13,024 bases of DNA, taken from positions 1 through 13,024 of the forward strand of contig DYJG01000021.1 of the NCBI GenBank assembly GCA_020723225.1, read 5' to 3'. Below, in pieces: positions 1 to 6,702 of this stretch (the stretch's first letter is position 1; every line of letters begins with the position of its first letter). Origin of the DNA: Desulfobacca acetoxidans (GTDB taxonomy: Bacteria; Desulfobacterota; Desulfobaccia; Desulfobaccales; 0-14-0-80-60-11). The translations under genes were made by a program, and so were the position numbers. The notes beneath the pieces are model-generated. The model had not been told where the DNA came from. It searched no databases and saw only the letters and a list, made by a program, of their open reading frames with translations.

Positions 1-534
1 GGTGAGCAGGGCTTCGTCGTTCTTGAGGTTGACGGCTTCCAGCAGTCTGCCGTCCGCGGCCACCCGGTCCCCGGTATGCAGGACCAGGATGTCGCCGGGC
101 ACCACCTCCCGGGCGGGAATAACCTGCTCCTGGCCGTCCCGATGCACCGTAGCTTCCGGGGCCGCCAGTTTCTGTAGGGCTGCCGCCGCCTGCTCGGCCC
201 GGTATTCCTGGACGAATCCCAGGATGGTGCAAGCCAGGATGATCACCATGATGACATAGGCGTCCAGATGCTCTCCCAGGAAGAAGGAAATCCCGGTGGC
301 CGCGATCAGAATGATGATCAGCAGGTTCTGAAACTGCCGGAAAAAGATGACCCAGGGAGAGATCTTCGTCGGCGGGGCCAGCTCGTTGGGACCGTGCTGC
401 TCCAGGCGCTCCCGGGCCTGGGAGGCGCTCAGCCCCTCAGACCCGGTACCGAAGATTTCTAAAACCTTTTCAGCAGACAACGTGTAATATGCTTGTTCTG
501 CCGCTGCCCCTTCCCTATTGTTTCCACTGGACAT
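1..534 (-). CDS. Cation-transporting P-type ATPase, N-terminal part (partial)
   Basis: The reverse strand stays open from ATG at 534 to the window edge and gives 178 residues. Residues about 16-60 look like the cation-ATPase N-terminal domain (YYTLSAEKVLEIF, then HGPNEL). Two hydrophobic membrane segments follow at about 62-86 and 90-108. The start of the actuator domain comes next, with PGDILVLHTGDRVAADGRL at about 146-164 and NDEALLT at the edge, just before the expected TGES loop. The phosphorylation motif DKTGT lies outside the window. This layout matches P2-type (calcium or other cation) pumps of the inner membrane; the ion cannot be decided here. ATG at 534 is preferred to TTG at 474 because it keeps the family-typical YYTLSAEKV start, and GGAGG lies 10 nt upstream. 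The cyclase gene ends 53 bp upstream in the same direction, so the two may be cotranscribed. Confidence 0.9.
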   Translation of the reverse strand, partial: MSSGNNREGAAAEQAYYTLSAEKVLEIFGTGSEGLSASQARERLEQHGPNELAPPTKISPWVIFFRQFQNLLIIILIAATGISFFLGEHLDAYVIMVIILACTILGFVQEYRAEQAAAALQKLAAPEATVHRDGQEQVIPAREVVPGDILVLHTGDRVAADGRLLEAVNLKNDEALLT

Positions 535-587
535 TAATTAGCGGCCTCCATAACGGACTCGCCACATCATCCAAAGTTGCACATCAT

Positions 588-2249
588 TTATTCCAGGTGG
601 CTGTGAACGACATAGAGATTCACCGGCTCTTTGACGCCCTTGAGGTGGGTCTGGAAGTTCCTGAGCACCAGGGGTTTTTCCTCGGCCCGGCGGTAAACTT
701 CGTCGGAAATCACCACTTCGCCCGCCTGGGCCTGGCCCTGGATCCGATGGGACAGGTTCACCGGGGAGCCGATGATGCCGTACTTGGCCCGGTTTTCGGA
801 GCCGATGTTGCCCACCACCACTTCTCCCGCATGGAGGCCGATGCCCATGTGCACCGGGGGAAACCCGGGTTCGGCCGCGTTTTCGCTTTCCACCGCGGCC
901 TGCATCTTGACCGCGCAATCTATCGCCCGCTGGGCCAACGGCCCCAGGGGGCCGTCCAGGGGATCGAAAAAGGCCAGGATCGAGTCTCCCAAAAAGTCCA
1001 CGATGATGCCCCGGTGCGCCTGGATCACCTCGATCATCCGGGCAAAATGGCGGTTTAACAGGTGGATGATGGCTTCGGGGCTCAGGGCTTCTGCCAGGGG
1101 GGTGAAACCCCGGACGTCGGCAAAGAGGATGACCACCTCCCGCTTTTCCCCACCCAACCGGGACGCTTCCGGCCGGCTTAATAGTTCCCGGGCGACCTCC
1201 GGGTCCACATAACGGCCGAAGGTATTACTGATAAAATCCCGTTCCTTCAAGCCGGCCACCATTTCATTGAAGCTAGAGGTCAATCGGCCGATTTCATCCC
1301 GGCTGGCCACCGGCAGGGATTCGCCGTAATCTCCCCGGGCCACCAGCGCGGCCTTGGCCGCGATCTTGCGGATGGCCCCGGCCACCGGCCGCACCCCCAG
1401 GCGGATGAGCGCCAGGATAACGGCCAGGCAGAGGATGCCGCCGGCCAGGTAAAAGAGGCGGAACCGCAATATGGGGGCCAGAATCTCGCTGCCCCGGGCA
1501 TGCAGCATGATGGCCCAGGGCGCGGCATGGAGCTTGTAAAACCCGACCACCATATCCGGGCGGTAGCCTTTCCCCGTGATGGTGCCATAATCCTTTTCCT
1601 TCATGGCCTTGAGCATGGCCATCTCCAGGGGGTCCTGGGTTTCTCCCAGACAGTGGCGCGCCTCCATGGCCGAGCTGCTGTGGGCCAGGTACTGCCCCTC
1701 CTGGCTTACCAGGCAGGCCATCTGGGCCACCATCCAGCCCTCCGTGAGGACGTCCTGCATCAGGTAGTCGTAACTCAGGACCACTTCCAGCCGGGCAATG
1801 GGCCTACCGGCCAGATTCAGCAGATCCCCCCGCAGCCCCACGGTTTTCCCGTCCTGGGGGTAAAAGTAGCCGATGTGGGACATCGCCGCGGATTGTTCCT
1901 TAATATCTGTGGGGCCCCCGGTACCGGCTTTTTTCTCCCCGGCTATTTCAACCCGGGTGACGCCGGGCTCGGACTTTATCTGCCCCAAAAGCCAATCCTG
2001 GATTACCTGCCCCCGGGAGTCCTGCCCGGCCCGGGCGAAGGTATCCATCCATTGCATCTTGTCATGGAGCCGCATGTCAATCTGGTGCGCGGCCCGCTCC
2101 AGCCGCAGAATGGCGATCTCCTGCCATTCCTTGAACAAAATATCCTGAATGAAGCGGTAGCCGAAGACGCCGATGACCGAAAGGATCAGGAGCAGCGGCA
2201 GCATCAGCAAAGCGGCGAGTTTTCGCTCTAACGTCTTGAAGGCAAACAT
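588..2249 (-). CDS. Membrane-bound class III adenylate/guanylate cyclase with periplasmic sensor and HAMP domain
   Basis: A 553-residue receptor cyclase. It has an N-terminal membrane helix (about 12-33), a periplasmic region (about 34-258) and a second helix (about 264-285). A HAMP linker follows (about 286-338, with SRDEIGRLTSSFNEM), then a class III cyclase domain (about 367-550). The periplasmic part has a dCache-like pattern (SYDYLMQDVL, then VSQEGQYLAHSS), suggesting small-molecule sensing; the ligand is unknown. Metal-binding aspartates are visible at D378 (FADVRGFT) and D422 (GDSILAFF), the base-reading lysine at K489 (RAKYGIIG), and the transition-state residues at N498 and R502. The second base-specifying residue, usually Asp, is Ser495 (IGSPVNLSHR). 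Replacement of that Asp by Thr or a similar polar residue is known in class IIIb (bicarbonate-type) cyclases. cAMP is the likelier product, but this is inferred. No strong ribosome binding site precedes the start. Confidence 0.9.
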   Translation of the reverse strand: MFAFKTLERKLAALLMLPLLLILSVIGVFGYRFIQDILFKEWQEIAILRLERAAHQIDMRLHDKMQWMDTFARAGQDSRGQVIQDWLLGQIKSEPGVTRVEIAGEKKAGTGGPTDIKEQSAAMSHIGYFYPQDGKTVGLRGDLLNLAGRPIARLEVVLSYDYLMQDVLTEGWMVAQMACLVSQEGQYLAHSSSAMEARHCLGETQDPLEMAMLKAMKEKDYGTITGKGYRPDMVVGFYKLHAAPWAIMLHARGSEILAPILRFRLFYLAGGILCLAVILALIRLGVRPVAGAIRKIAAKAALVARGDYGESLPVASRDEIGRLTSSFNEMVAGLKERDFISNTFGRYVDPEVARELLSRPEASRLGGEKREVVILFADVRGFTPLAEALSPEAIIHLLNRHFARMIEVIQAHRGIIVDFLGDSILAFFDPLDGPLGPLAQRAIDCAVKMQAAVESENAAEPGFPPVHMGIGLHAGEVVVGNIGSENRAKYGIIGSPVNLSHRIQGQAQAGEVVISDEVYRRAEEKPLVLRNFQTHLKGVKEPVNLYVVHSHLE

Positions 2250-2322
2250 TGATTAAGGCCCGCTTTACCCAAAAAGTAGTCGTTGCTTCATAATTCGGGA
2301 ATGGGTGTTCATGGGTTCCCGG

Positions 2323-2336
2323 ATTTCCCGGGAAAT
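2323..2336. promoter_or_regulatory. Perfect 14-bp palindrome upstream of the cyclase gene
   Basis: ATTTCCCGGGAAAT is its own reverse complement. It lies about 75-87 bp upstream of the cyclase start, in the 279-bp gap between two divergent genes. A second copy of the half-sequence TTCCCGG precedes it at 2316-2322. Position and symmetry suit an operator for a dimeric regulator, but no known regulator motif is recognised. The rest of the gap holds an AT-only palindrome (TAATATATATTA, 2425-2436) and the promoter candidate listed next. Confidence 0.3.
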
Positions 2337-2458
2337 TCACTCAATCACGTTCGGCAAGTTAGAATTGCTGCTTGAATTATAACCATGCCTGAATCGAGAT
2401 TAAAGGGGCAGGAACCGGGAGAAGTAATATATATTAGACCTTGAGCCGTACTCCTTTC

Positions 2459-2487
2459 TTTAAATTTGTGCCGAACCGCGCTATATT
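2459..2487 (+). promoter_or_regulatory. Candidate sigma70-type promoter for the DsrE-like gene
   Basis: TTTAAA (2459-2464, 4 of 6 to the -35 consensus) and TATATT (2482-2487, 5 of 6 to the -10 consensus) are separated by exactly 17 bp. Transcription would start near 2494 and give a leader of about 35 nt before the ATG at 2529. Sequence-only prediction. Confidence 0.4.
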
Positions 2488-2528
2488 CTCCCCGGTGACA
2501 AATCCACAGCCATTTTCAGGGGGAGCCC

Positions 2529-2885
2529 ATGAGCAAGTTTCTATTTGTGTTAACCCGCGGTCCCGAGGACCCGACCCGGGCGGTGAGGTGTTTCCAGTTC
2601 GCCAAAATCGCCAAAGACAAGGGGCACGAGGTGACCGTCTTCCTGGTGGACGACGCGGTTTATCTCACCAATCTAGCCCTGGCGGAGCGGGTCAAGGCCC
2701 CCACCGGAGACGAACTCATCACCTACTGGAAGTTCCTGGTGGACCACGGCGCCGCTATTTTGGTGTGCAAACCCTGCGCTGAGACGCGCCTGGTGGGAGA
2801 AGACGACCTGCCGCCCGGAACGAAAATCGGCACTGGGATGACCTTGATCGACCTGGCCGATCAATCAAAGGTATTCACTTTTTAA
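2529..2885 (+). CDS. DsrE/DsrF-like family protein
   Basis: A 118-residue soluble protein starting MSKFLFVLTRGPEDPTRAVRC. This is the first strand and loop typical of the DsrE/F/YchN fold. It is followed by KGHEVTVFLVDDAVYL (second strand) and HGAAILVCKPCAETR. C80 and C83 form a CxxC pair near the place where DsrE-type sulfur carriers have a reactive cysteine. DsrE-like proteins carry sulfur in persulfide relay, but many lone homologues have no proven role, so sulfur transfer here is only inferred. No other dsr or tus genes are nearby. AGGGGGAG directly upstream of the ATG is a strong ribosome binding site. The gene stands alone, with its own promoter candidate and a downstream hairpin, so it is probably monocistronic. 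Confidence 0.85.
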   Translation: MSKFLFVLTRGPEDPTRAVRCFQFAKIAKDKGHEVTVFLVDDAVYLTNLALAERVKAPTGDELITYWKFLVDHGAAILVCKPCAETRLVGEDDLPPGTKIGTGMTLIDLADQSKVFTF

Positions 2886-2896
2886 GTAAATCCGTT

Positions 2897-2958
2897 ACCG
2901 CACCGGCCCGGCAGGCGGCTGCGCCGCCGCCGCCGGGGTGGTGGCGGTGCAGGTTTTT
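2897..2958 (+). terminator. Probable intrinsic terminator of the DsrE-like gene
   Basis: A long GC-rich imperfect stem starts 11 bp after the stop codon. ACCGC and CCGGC on the left side pair with GCCGG and GCGGT on the right. A perfect inner hairpin (GGCGGC-TGC-GCCGCC, 2914-2928) sits at the top. Five T's (2954-2958) follow the stem after a short GCAGG spacer, so the stem-to-T distance is not ideal. Confidence 0.4.
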
Positions 2959-3058
2959 CAGGAGATGAACCTGGAAGAAGCAGGCGCCGGGGGGAATAAG
3001 ACTGCTTCCAGTAAAAACCCGGATACCTGAGGGAGAATCTAGGCGTTGAAAAAATCAG

Positions 3059-3321
3059 TTATTGTTTATACCTTCTAATCATGGTTTCATATTCGTCATG
3101 GTTGCCGATCCAGACCCATATGTAATCATTTCCATCCTCTACAGCTAATGCACGATGAGCAAGTCCAATACGTGCAGACCAAAATGCCCCGACTTTCTTG
3201 AATTGGAGCGAGGGTGATAAGGGTTTTCCTTTAATAGATGGAAGCTTTTATCGGCGACATCTCGGACTTCCTCCGGCAGGTCCCGGTATCGGCGCCAGAA
3301 TTGGTCAGTCGTACGGTGCAT
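3059..3321 (-). pseudogene. RelE/ParE-like toxin gene with a one-base frameshift
   Basis: Too broken to appear as one reading frame. From ATG at 3321 the protein reads MHRTTDQFWRRYRDLPEEV and continues to KENPYHP. It then shifts frame near the G run at 3212-3214 (CCC on the coding strand). The other frame continues SLQFKKVGAFWSARIGLAH, then YIWVWIGNHDEYETM, and ends RRYKQ and TAA at 3059. The span is 263 bp, one base short of 88 codons, so a single missing base explains it. The joined 87-residue product matches compact RelE/ParE-fold toxins, which share the NPYHPSL, alternating R/ALA and IGNHDEY blocks. RelE relatives are mRNA interferases and ParE relatives gyrase poisons; which one applies is not visible. 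The start overlaps the antitoxin stop (TGATG). Unrepaired, translation ends after 58 residues without the C-terminal core. A sequencing or assembly error is possible. Confidence 0.75.
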
Positions 3322-3521
3322 CAGAGGTCCCTGAGTCTTCTTTTTCCTTTGGCCTTTTTAGCCTCCTCCAGCAGAAAATCAAGCTTTCCTGCCCTTGAAT
3401 CTTCTTCTATTTGCCGATCCCACTTCTCCCAATCCTGATCAAAGAACCACTGGCGGAATTTTTTGTACTCGTTTTCCGGCAAAGATAACACGGCTTTTTC
3501 CAGGTCTTGAATACTTCTCAT
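3321..3521 (-). CDS. Antitoxin-like small protein of a type II toxin-antitoxin pair
   Basis: A 66-residue, highly charged protein. Its start (MRSIQDLEKAVLSLPENEY) is followed by RQWFFDQDWEKWDRQIEED and a C-terminal SRAGKLDFLLEEA. This resembles short antitoxins that pair with the compact RelE/ParE toxins: an N-terminal helix pair, then a D/E-rich segment (WDRQIEEDSRAGKLD) thought to wrap the toxin. It precedes the toxin gene and shares one base with it (TGATG), the usual translational coupling. AAGGGG six bases upstream of ATG supports the start. No helix-turn-helix is obvious, so any autoregulation would need another DNA-binding fold. The reading frame is intact although the toxin is not. 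Confidence 0.7.
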   Translation of the reverse strand: MRSIQDLEKAVLSLPENEYKKFRQWFFDQDWEKWDRQIEEDSRAGKLDFLLEEAKKAKGKRRLRDL

Positions 3522-3549
3522 TTTCTACCCCTTTAAAATTGCTCTCTCC

Positions 3550-3563
3550 CTGGGATATCCCAG
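3550..3563. promoter_or_regulatory. Palindrome upstream of the toxin-antitoxin genes, candidate operator
   Basis: CTGGGATATCCCAG is a perfect 14-bp palindrome 29-42 bp upstream of the antitoxin start. Another TGGGA follows at 3572-3576, so TCCCA-N9-TGGGA forms a second, overlapping inverted repeat. Closely spaced repeats in this position are typical of autoregulated toxin-antitoxin promoters. Binding is inferred from position only, and no clear -35/-10 pair is seen. Confidence 0.35.
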
Positions 3564-3999
3564 CCTATGCATGGGAACGCCATTTATTGCCGGAATTCCA
3601 AGAATGGCAACTATTATCATTCCTAAATTCAACTCAAGAAGAGTTGAAACTCAGCACCGGCATAGGTGGTTAACAGAATATCGCCTAGGAGCAGTTAAAG
3701 CAAGCTCATATTAAACATGATATTCGGGTGTTGCCAGATTAACCGTATCATAGATTTTACCCTTACGCGGCACGCAGGGAAGATAGCGTGAGCGATGCTG
3801 AAGCCCAGGCCAGTGAGACATAACCTACGCCTGATCCCGCATCTTTTGTTCTATTAGGCAAATCGTTTAGTGACATTCTAGTAGCCCTCCGAGAATAGGA
3901 AAAAATATCTGTTTTAATATGGGTACTTTTACCTATTTATCCTTAATAATCTTAGACTTAAATTAGGATTACCCTACCCGAGATCAGGTATAGGTGTTA
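3564..3999. other. AT-rich stretch without a recognisable gene
   Basis: No convincing gene is seen on either strand. A 45-codon open frame (ATG at 3571) has no ribosome binding site and no recognisable similarity. One perfect hairpin is present: TTCAACTC-AAGAA-GAGTTGAA at 3628-3648. It is not followed by a T run, so it does not look like an intrinsic terminator. Base composition is clearly more AT-rich than the flanking coding DNA. The stretch carries any promoter for the peroxidase gene, but no clear -35/-10 pair could be chosen. Confidence 0.5.
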
Positions 4000-4058
4000 G
4001 GAAACTATGCCTCAGTCCGGAAATACCGGACCACGAGCAGGCAACCTGTCTAGTTTCC
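4000..4058 (+). other. Nested stem-loop element in the 5' region of the peroxidase gene (possible structured leader RNA)
   Basis: Three perfect stems are nested. GGAAACTA (4000-4007) pairs with TAGTTTCC (4051-4058). TGCCT (4008-4012) pairs with AGGCA (4039-4043). GTCCGG (4015-4020) pairs with CCGGAC (4026-4031) around an AAATA loop. The first two stems are contiguous on the 5' side, with a 7-nt bulge (4044-4050) on the 3' side. CAGG-CAA-CCTG (4038-4048) could form as an alternative hairpin. The element ends 90 bp before the peroxidase start. It matches no riboswitch family I recognise, and it could also be a DNA-level inverted repeat. Confidence 0.4.
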
Positions 4059-4148
4059 CCATGGTTATCCACATTCAAAGAGGAGGGACCCTCGCGACTC
4101 TATTAAAACCCGCATTTAGGTCATTAACTTATTGCATAGGAGATGATA

Positions 4149-5618
4149 ATGATGGCCCATTCTTTTTTGAGCCTCTCCGGCAAGAGAGGAAAACGGGCGC
4201 CCAAGGCAATGGCTGGGGCCATGGTATACCTCTTAAGTTTCACCATGGTCTTTTCCGGCTTCCTCCTGCCCGGCTCCTCCGTGGCCCAGGTGACTGAGGA
4301 CCGGGTTCTTTCTTTGAAGGAAGTCCCGGTGCCGGTGCCTAAAGCCGCGGTGGTGCGCCTGATCCCCCGTGAAGGGATCCGTCTAAATTTTCAGCCGTTA
4401 ACCACCGCGATTGTCAGAGACCAGGCCGCGCTCATCAGATTAGGCAAGGCCCTGTTCTGGGATATGCAGGTGGGCAGCGACGGGATCATGGCCTGTGCGT
4501 CCTGCCATTTTAACGCGGGTGAAGATGTGCGCAGCAAGAATCAGGTGTCGCCAGGGTTGGCGGACACCAATTTTCACGGTCCCATGGGCGGTGACAACCT
4601 TTTCGGCAACTCCACCGTGCCCTTTACCGCCAATGACCCCAACAACCCCGTGGGTCCCATAGAGCCCCCCGACCCCAACTTCAATGTGCCGGGGCAACCT
4701 ACCTTCACCCCCAACTGCGATTTAACCCGGGAGAATTTCCCGCTCAACGGCTGGTTCAATCCCACGGCCAAGGTGCCCCGGAAGCCTTTTCCGCCCAATG
4801 TCACCGTTTTTGAGGAACTGGCCCTGGTGGATATTGATACCAACGACGTCATCGGCTCTCAAGGAGTGCGCAATACCCAGTTTGTGGCCGTTACCCCGAG
4901 AAGCGCGGTGGATCAGGGCACGCCGCTGCCCGACATCTTCAACGTGGTCACCCCCGGCCAGTTCAATCTCGAAGGACGGGTGCGGCGAGTCACGGGCAGA
5001 AACGCGCCCACCACCATTAACGCCGTTTTCAACTTTGACAACTTCTGGGACGGCCGGGCCAGTTTCATCTTTAACGGCGTGAACCCCTTCGGCTTCCGGG
5101 ACCGCACCAGCACCCTCAAGAAACTGGTGAACGGGGTGATGCAGGACGTCTTCGTCCGGGTCACCAATTCCAGCGCGGCTTCCCAGGCAGTGGGTCCGCC
5201 CCTCAGCGATATGGAAATGTCCTGGGCCGGGCGTTCCTTCCCGGACCTGGGCAAAAAGATGCTGACCTTGCGTCCCTTGAACAAGCAACTGGTGCATCCC
5301 CAGGACAGCGTCTTGGGTCCTCTTTCCCGGGCGACCCTGGGTCCCCAGGGCAACGTGACGGGCCCCAAGGGTTTGAATACCTCTTACGGGAAAATGATCA
5401 GACAAGCTTTTCATAGGTCGTGGTGGGCCTCACCCGATATTATTATCGTTGACACTTCGACGGCCGCGGTCCAGAAAGCCTCCGTCAACGACCCCCGCAC
5501 CATGGTAGTGTCTCCCGGCAAGGCTACGGTGGCTAAAGCCGACCAGATCGGTGCCATGGCCCTTACCCCCATGCAGGTGCAGTACACCCAGATGGAGTAC
5601 AATTTCTCCCTGTTCTAG
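4149..5618 (+). CDS. Di-heme cytochrome c peroxidase (MauG/CcpA family), N-terminal part, ended by an in-frame TAG
   Basis: This frame encodes 489 residues up to TAG at 5616-5618. The signal peptide includes basic residues (GKRGKRAPK) and a hydrophobic core and ends near SSVAQ (about residue 48), so the protein is periplasmic. The first c-type heme site is CASCH (about 116-120) after ALFWDMQVGSDGIMA, the family's usual lead-in. FWDGR (about 299-303) is another conserved peroxidase block. The last residues, YNFSLF, are the family block just before GLAVQAYEATL, which appears in the same frame right after the stop. AGGAG ends at 4142, directly against ATG 4143, so ATG 4149 (spacing 6) or 4152 (spacing 9) is the likelier start. 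Alone this half has one heme and could not act as a di-heme enzyme. It also has a large proline- and asparagine-rich insert (about 150-220). Confidence 0.85.
   Translation: MMAHSFLSLSGKRGKRAPKAMAGAMVYLLSFTMVFSGFLLPGSSVAQVTEDRVLSLKEVPVPVPKAAVVRLIPREGIRLNFQPLTTAIVRDQAALIRLGKALFWDMQVGSDGIMACASCHFNAGEDVRSKNQVSPGLADTNFHGPMGGDNLFGNSTVPFTANDPNNPVGPIEPPDPNFNVPGQPTFTPNCDLTRENFPLNGWFNPTAKVPRKPFPPNVTVFEELALVDIDTNDVIGSQGVRNTQFVAVTPRSAVDQGTPLPDIFNVVTPGQFNLEGRVRRVTGRNAPTTINAVFNFDNFWDGRASFIFNGVNPFGFRDRTSTLKKLVNGVMQDVFVRVTNSSAASQAVGPPLSDMEMSWAGRSFPDLGKKMLTLRPLNKQLVHPQDSVLGPLSRATLGPQGNVTGPKGLNTSYGKMIRQAFHRSWWASPDIIIVDTSTAAVQKASVNDPRTMVVSPGKATVAKADQIGAMALTPMQVQYTQMEYNFSLF
5616..5618 (+). other. In-frame amber codon inside the peroxidase gene
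   Basis: TAG interrupts the motif NFSLF-stop-GLAVQAYEATL. The frame before and after it is the same, and both sides are conserved family sequence. A Trp codon (TGG) changed by one base is the simplest explanation. A sequencing error, a real nonsense mutation, or suppression or recoding of TAG all remain possible. Confidence 0.85.
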
Positions 5619-5621
5619 GGC

Positions 5622-6575
5622 TTGGCCGTTCAGGCCTATGAGGCCACCCTGATCTCCGACAATACTCCCTTTGACCGTTATATGGGCGCGCCCACCCTGA
5701 ATCCGCCCATTCCACCGGATCCCACCGCCATGACCCCCCAGGAGATCCTGGGTTTTGGCCTCTTCAACGAACAGGGCACGTGTTTCAGTTGCCATAAGCT
5801 GCCGATAGGCACCGGCGCCACCGTCTTTGACGTGCAGCCGGATGACCAGGGTGTGCCCCGGCCGGGGATCGAGGACGGCATCCTGGAAACCATGGCCATG
5901 GCCGACGGCCAGATGGCCAATTATGACCACGGGTTTTACAACACCAGCGTCAGGCGCTTTTCGGAAGACACCGCCCGGGCCGGGACCGCTCCCAATGCCC
6001 CGCCCTTCCTGAACCCCCGGGATGGCAATAAGCCGTTCCCCCTTTCTTACGTGGAGCTGACGGCTTTGAAAATGCAGGGCAAACTGCCGCCGGACGTGGC
6101 CAGGTTTGTCCCCAGCCAGCAGATGCTGCCCCGCCGGGTCACCACGGGCGCGTTCAAGAGCTCCAATGTACGCAATCAAGAATACAGAGGCCCTTATTTT
6201 CATAACGGGGATTCGGCCACCCTGCGCCAGGTTATGGAATTCTATGCCCGGGGCGGCAACTTCCCCAATACCAACATCGACTTCCTGACGGTGGATATCG
6301 ATGGCATCCCGGATATCCAATTCCCGGAGTTTATCCCCAATTCCAGGATCAATATCGAAGCCCTGGTGGCCTTCTCGGCCAACGCCCTGACGGATCAGCG
6401 GGTGGTCTTTGAACGCGCGCCCTTCGATCATCCCCAATTATTTATTCCCGACGGCTCCCCTGCGGGCGCTCCGGATCAGGATCTGTTCCTGGAACTGCCG
6501 CCGGTGGGCAGCGGCGGGCGGGCCACGCCCATCCCCCGCTTCTTGAACCTGGATCCCCAGGATCCCGGGGCTTAA
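5622..6575 (+). CDS. Di-heme cytochrome c peroxidase, C-terminal part, same frame as the upstream half
   Basis: These 317 codons continue the peroxidase frame after the TAG. They contain the second heme site CFSCH (54-58 of this part), lying after GFGLFNEQGT. They also contain GPYFHNGDSATLRQVMEFYARGG (heme-distal block, about 190-212, shown here only by its key residues YFHNG) and LTDQRV...ERAPFDHPQLF near the C-terminus, all typical of MauG/CcpA-type peroxidases. If TAG were read through, the whole protein would have 808 residues, far larger than classical CcpA (about 330). The gene has no independent start: TTG at 5622 lacks a ribosome binding site, and the first in-frame ATG (5682) would remove conserved sequence. 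It is therefore the rest of one interrupted gene, not a separate gene. Known relatives reduce hydrogen peroxide or oxidise protein or small substrates; the substrate here is unknown. Confidence 0.8.
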   Translation: MAVQAYEATLISDNTPFDRYMGAPTLNPPIPPDPTAMTPQEILGFGLFNEQGTCFSCHKLPIGTGATVFDVQPDDQGVPRPGIEDGILETMAMADGQMANYDHGFYNTSVRRFSEDTARAGTAPNAPPFLNPRDGNKPFPLSYVELTALKMQGKLPPDVARFVPSQQMLPRRVTTGAFKSSNVRNQEYRGPYFHNGDSATLRQVMEFYARGGNFPNTNIDFLTVDIDGIPDIQFPEFIPNSRINIEALVAFSANALTDQRVVFERAPFDHPQLFIPDGSPAGAPDQDLFLELPPVGSGGRATPIPRFLNLDPQDPGA

Positions 6576-6634
6576 ACTAAGTTAGCCCGGCCACCGGGGC
6601 TGTTGGACCCCGGCGCTCCGGTTTCCCTTTGACC

Positions 6635-6651
6635 CCGGGAATCTTTCCCGG
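6635..6651 (+). other. Hairpins between peroxidase and secreted-protein genes
   Basis: CCGGGAA-TCT-TTCCCGG is a perfect 7-bp hairpin about 60 bp after the peroxidase stop. GTGAGC and GCTCAC (6663-6682) form another. Neither is followed by a T run, so they may be attenuators or mRNA-stabilising structures within one transcript. Confidence 0.3.
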
Positions 6652-6702
6652 TTGACCAGCAAGTGAGCCTTAAGATGCTCACACACCGGATTAGGAGGAG
6701 CC

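Noticed and set aside
489..1058. Long forward frame opposite the cyclase (also 1500-2231)
   Set aside because: Antisense shadow of the cyclase, which has complete domain motifs on the reverse strand.
2887..3030. Open frame without a start that reads like a protein tail (VVAVQVFQEMNLEEAG)
   Set aside because: No usable start or ribosome binding site. It overlaps the terminator-like stem and has no recognisable family; it may be a gene remnant but cannot be supported.
3571..3708. 45-codon open frame starting ATG at 3571 in the AT-rich gap
   Set aside because: No ribosome binding site, no recognisable motif, and it spans a perfect hairpin; probably chance.
4007..4297. 96-codon frame upstream of and overlapping the peroxidase start
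   Set aside because: It lies in another frame over the structured element and the peroxidase signal peptide; a shadow frame.
5430..6437. 335-codon reverse-strand open frame opposite the peroxidase
   Set aside because: GC-rich coding DNA often leaves a long antisense frame. The forward frame carries two heme sites and family motifs, and the reverse product has none.
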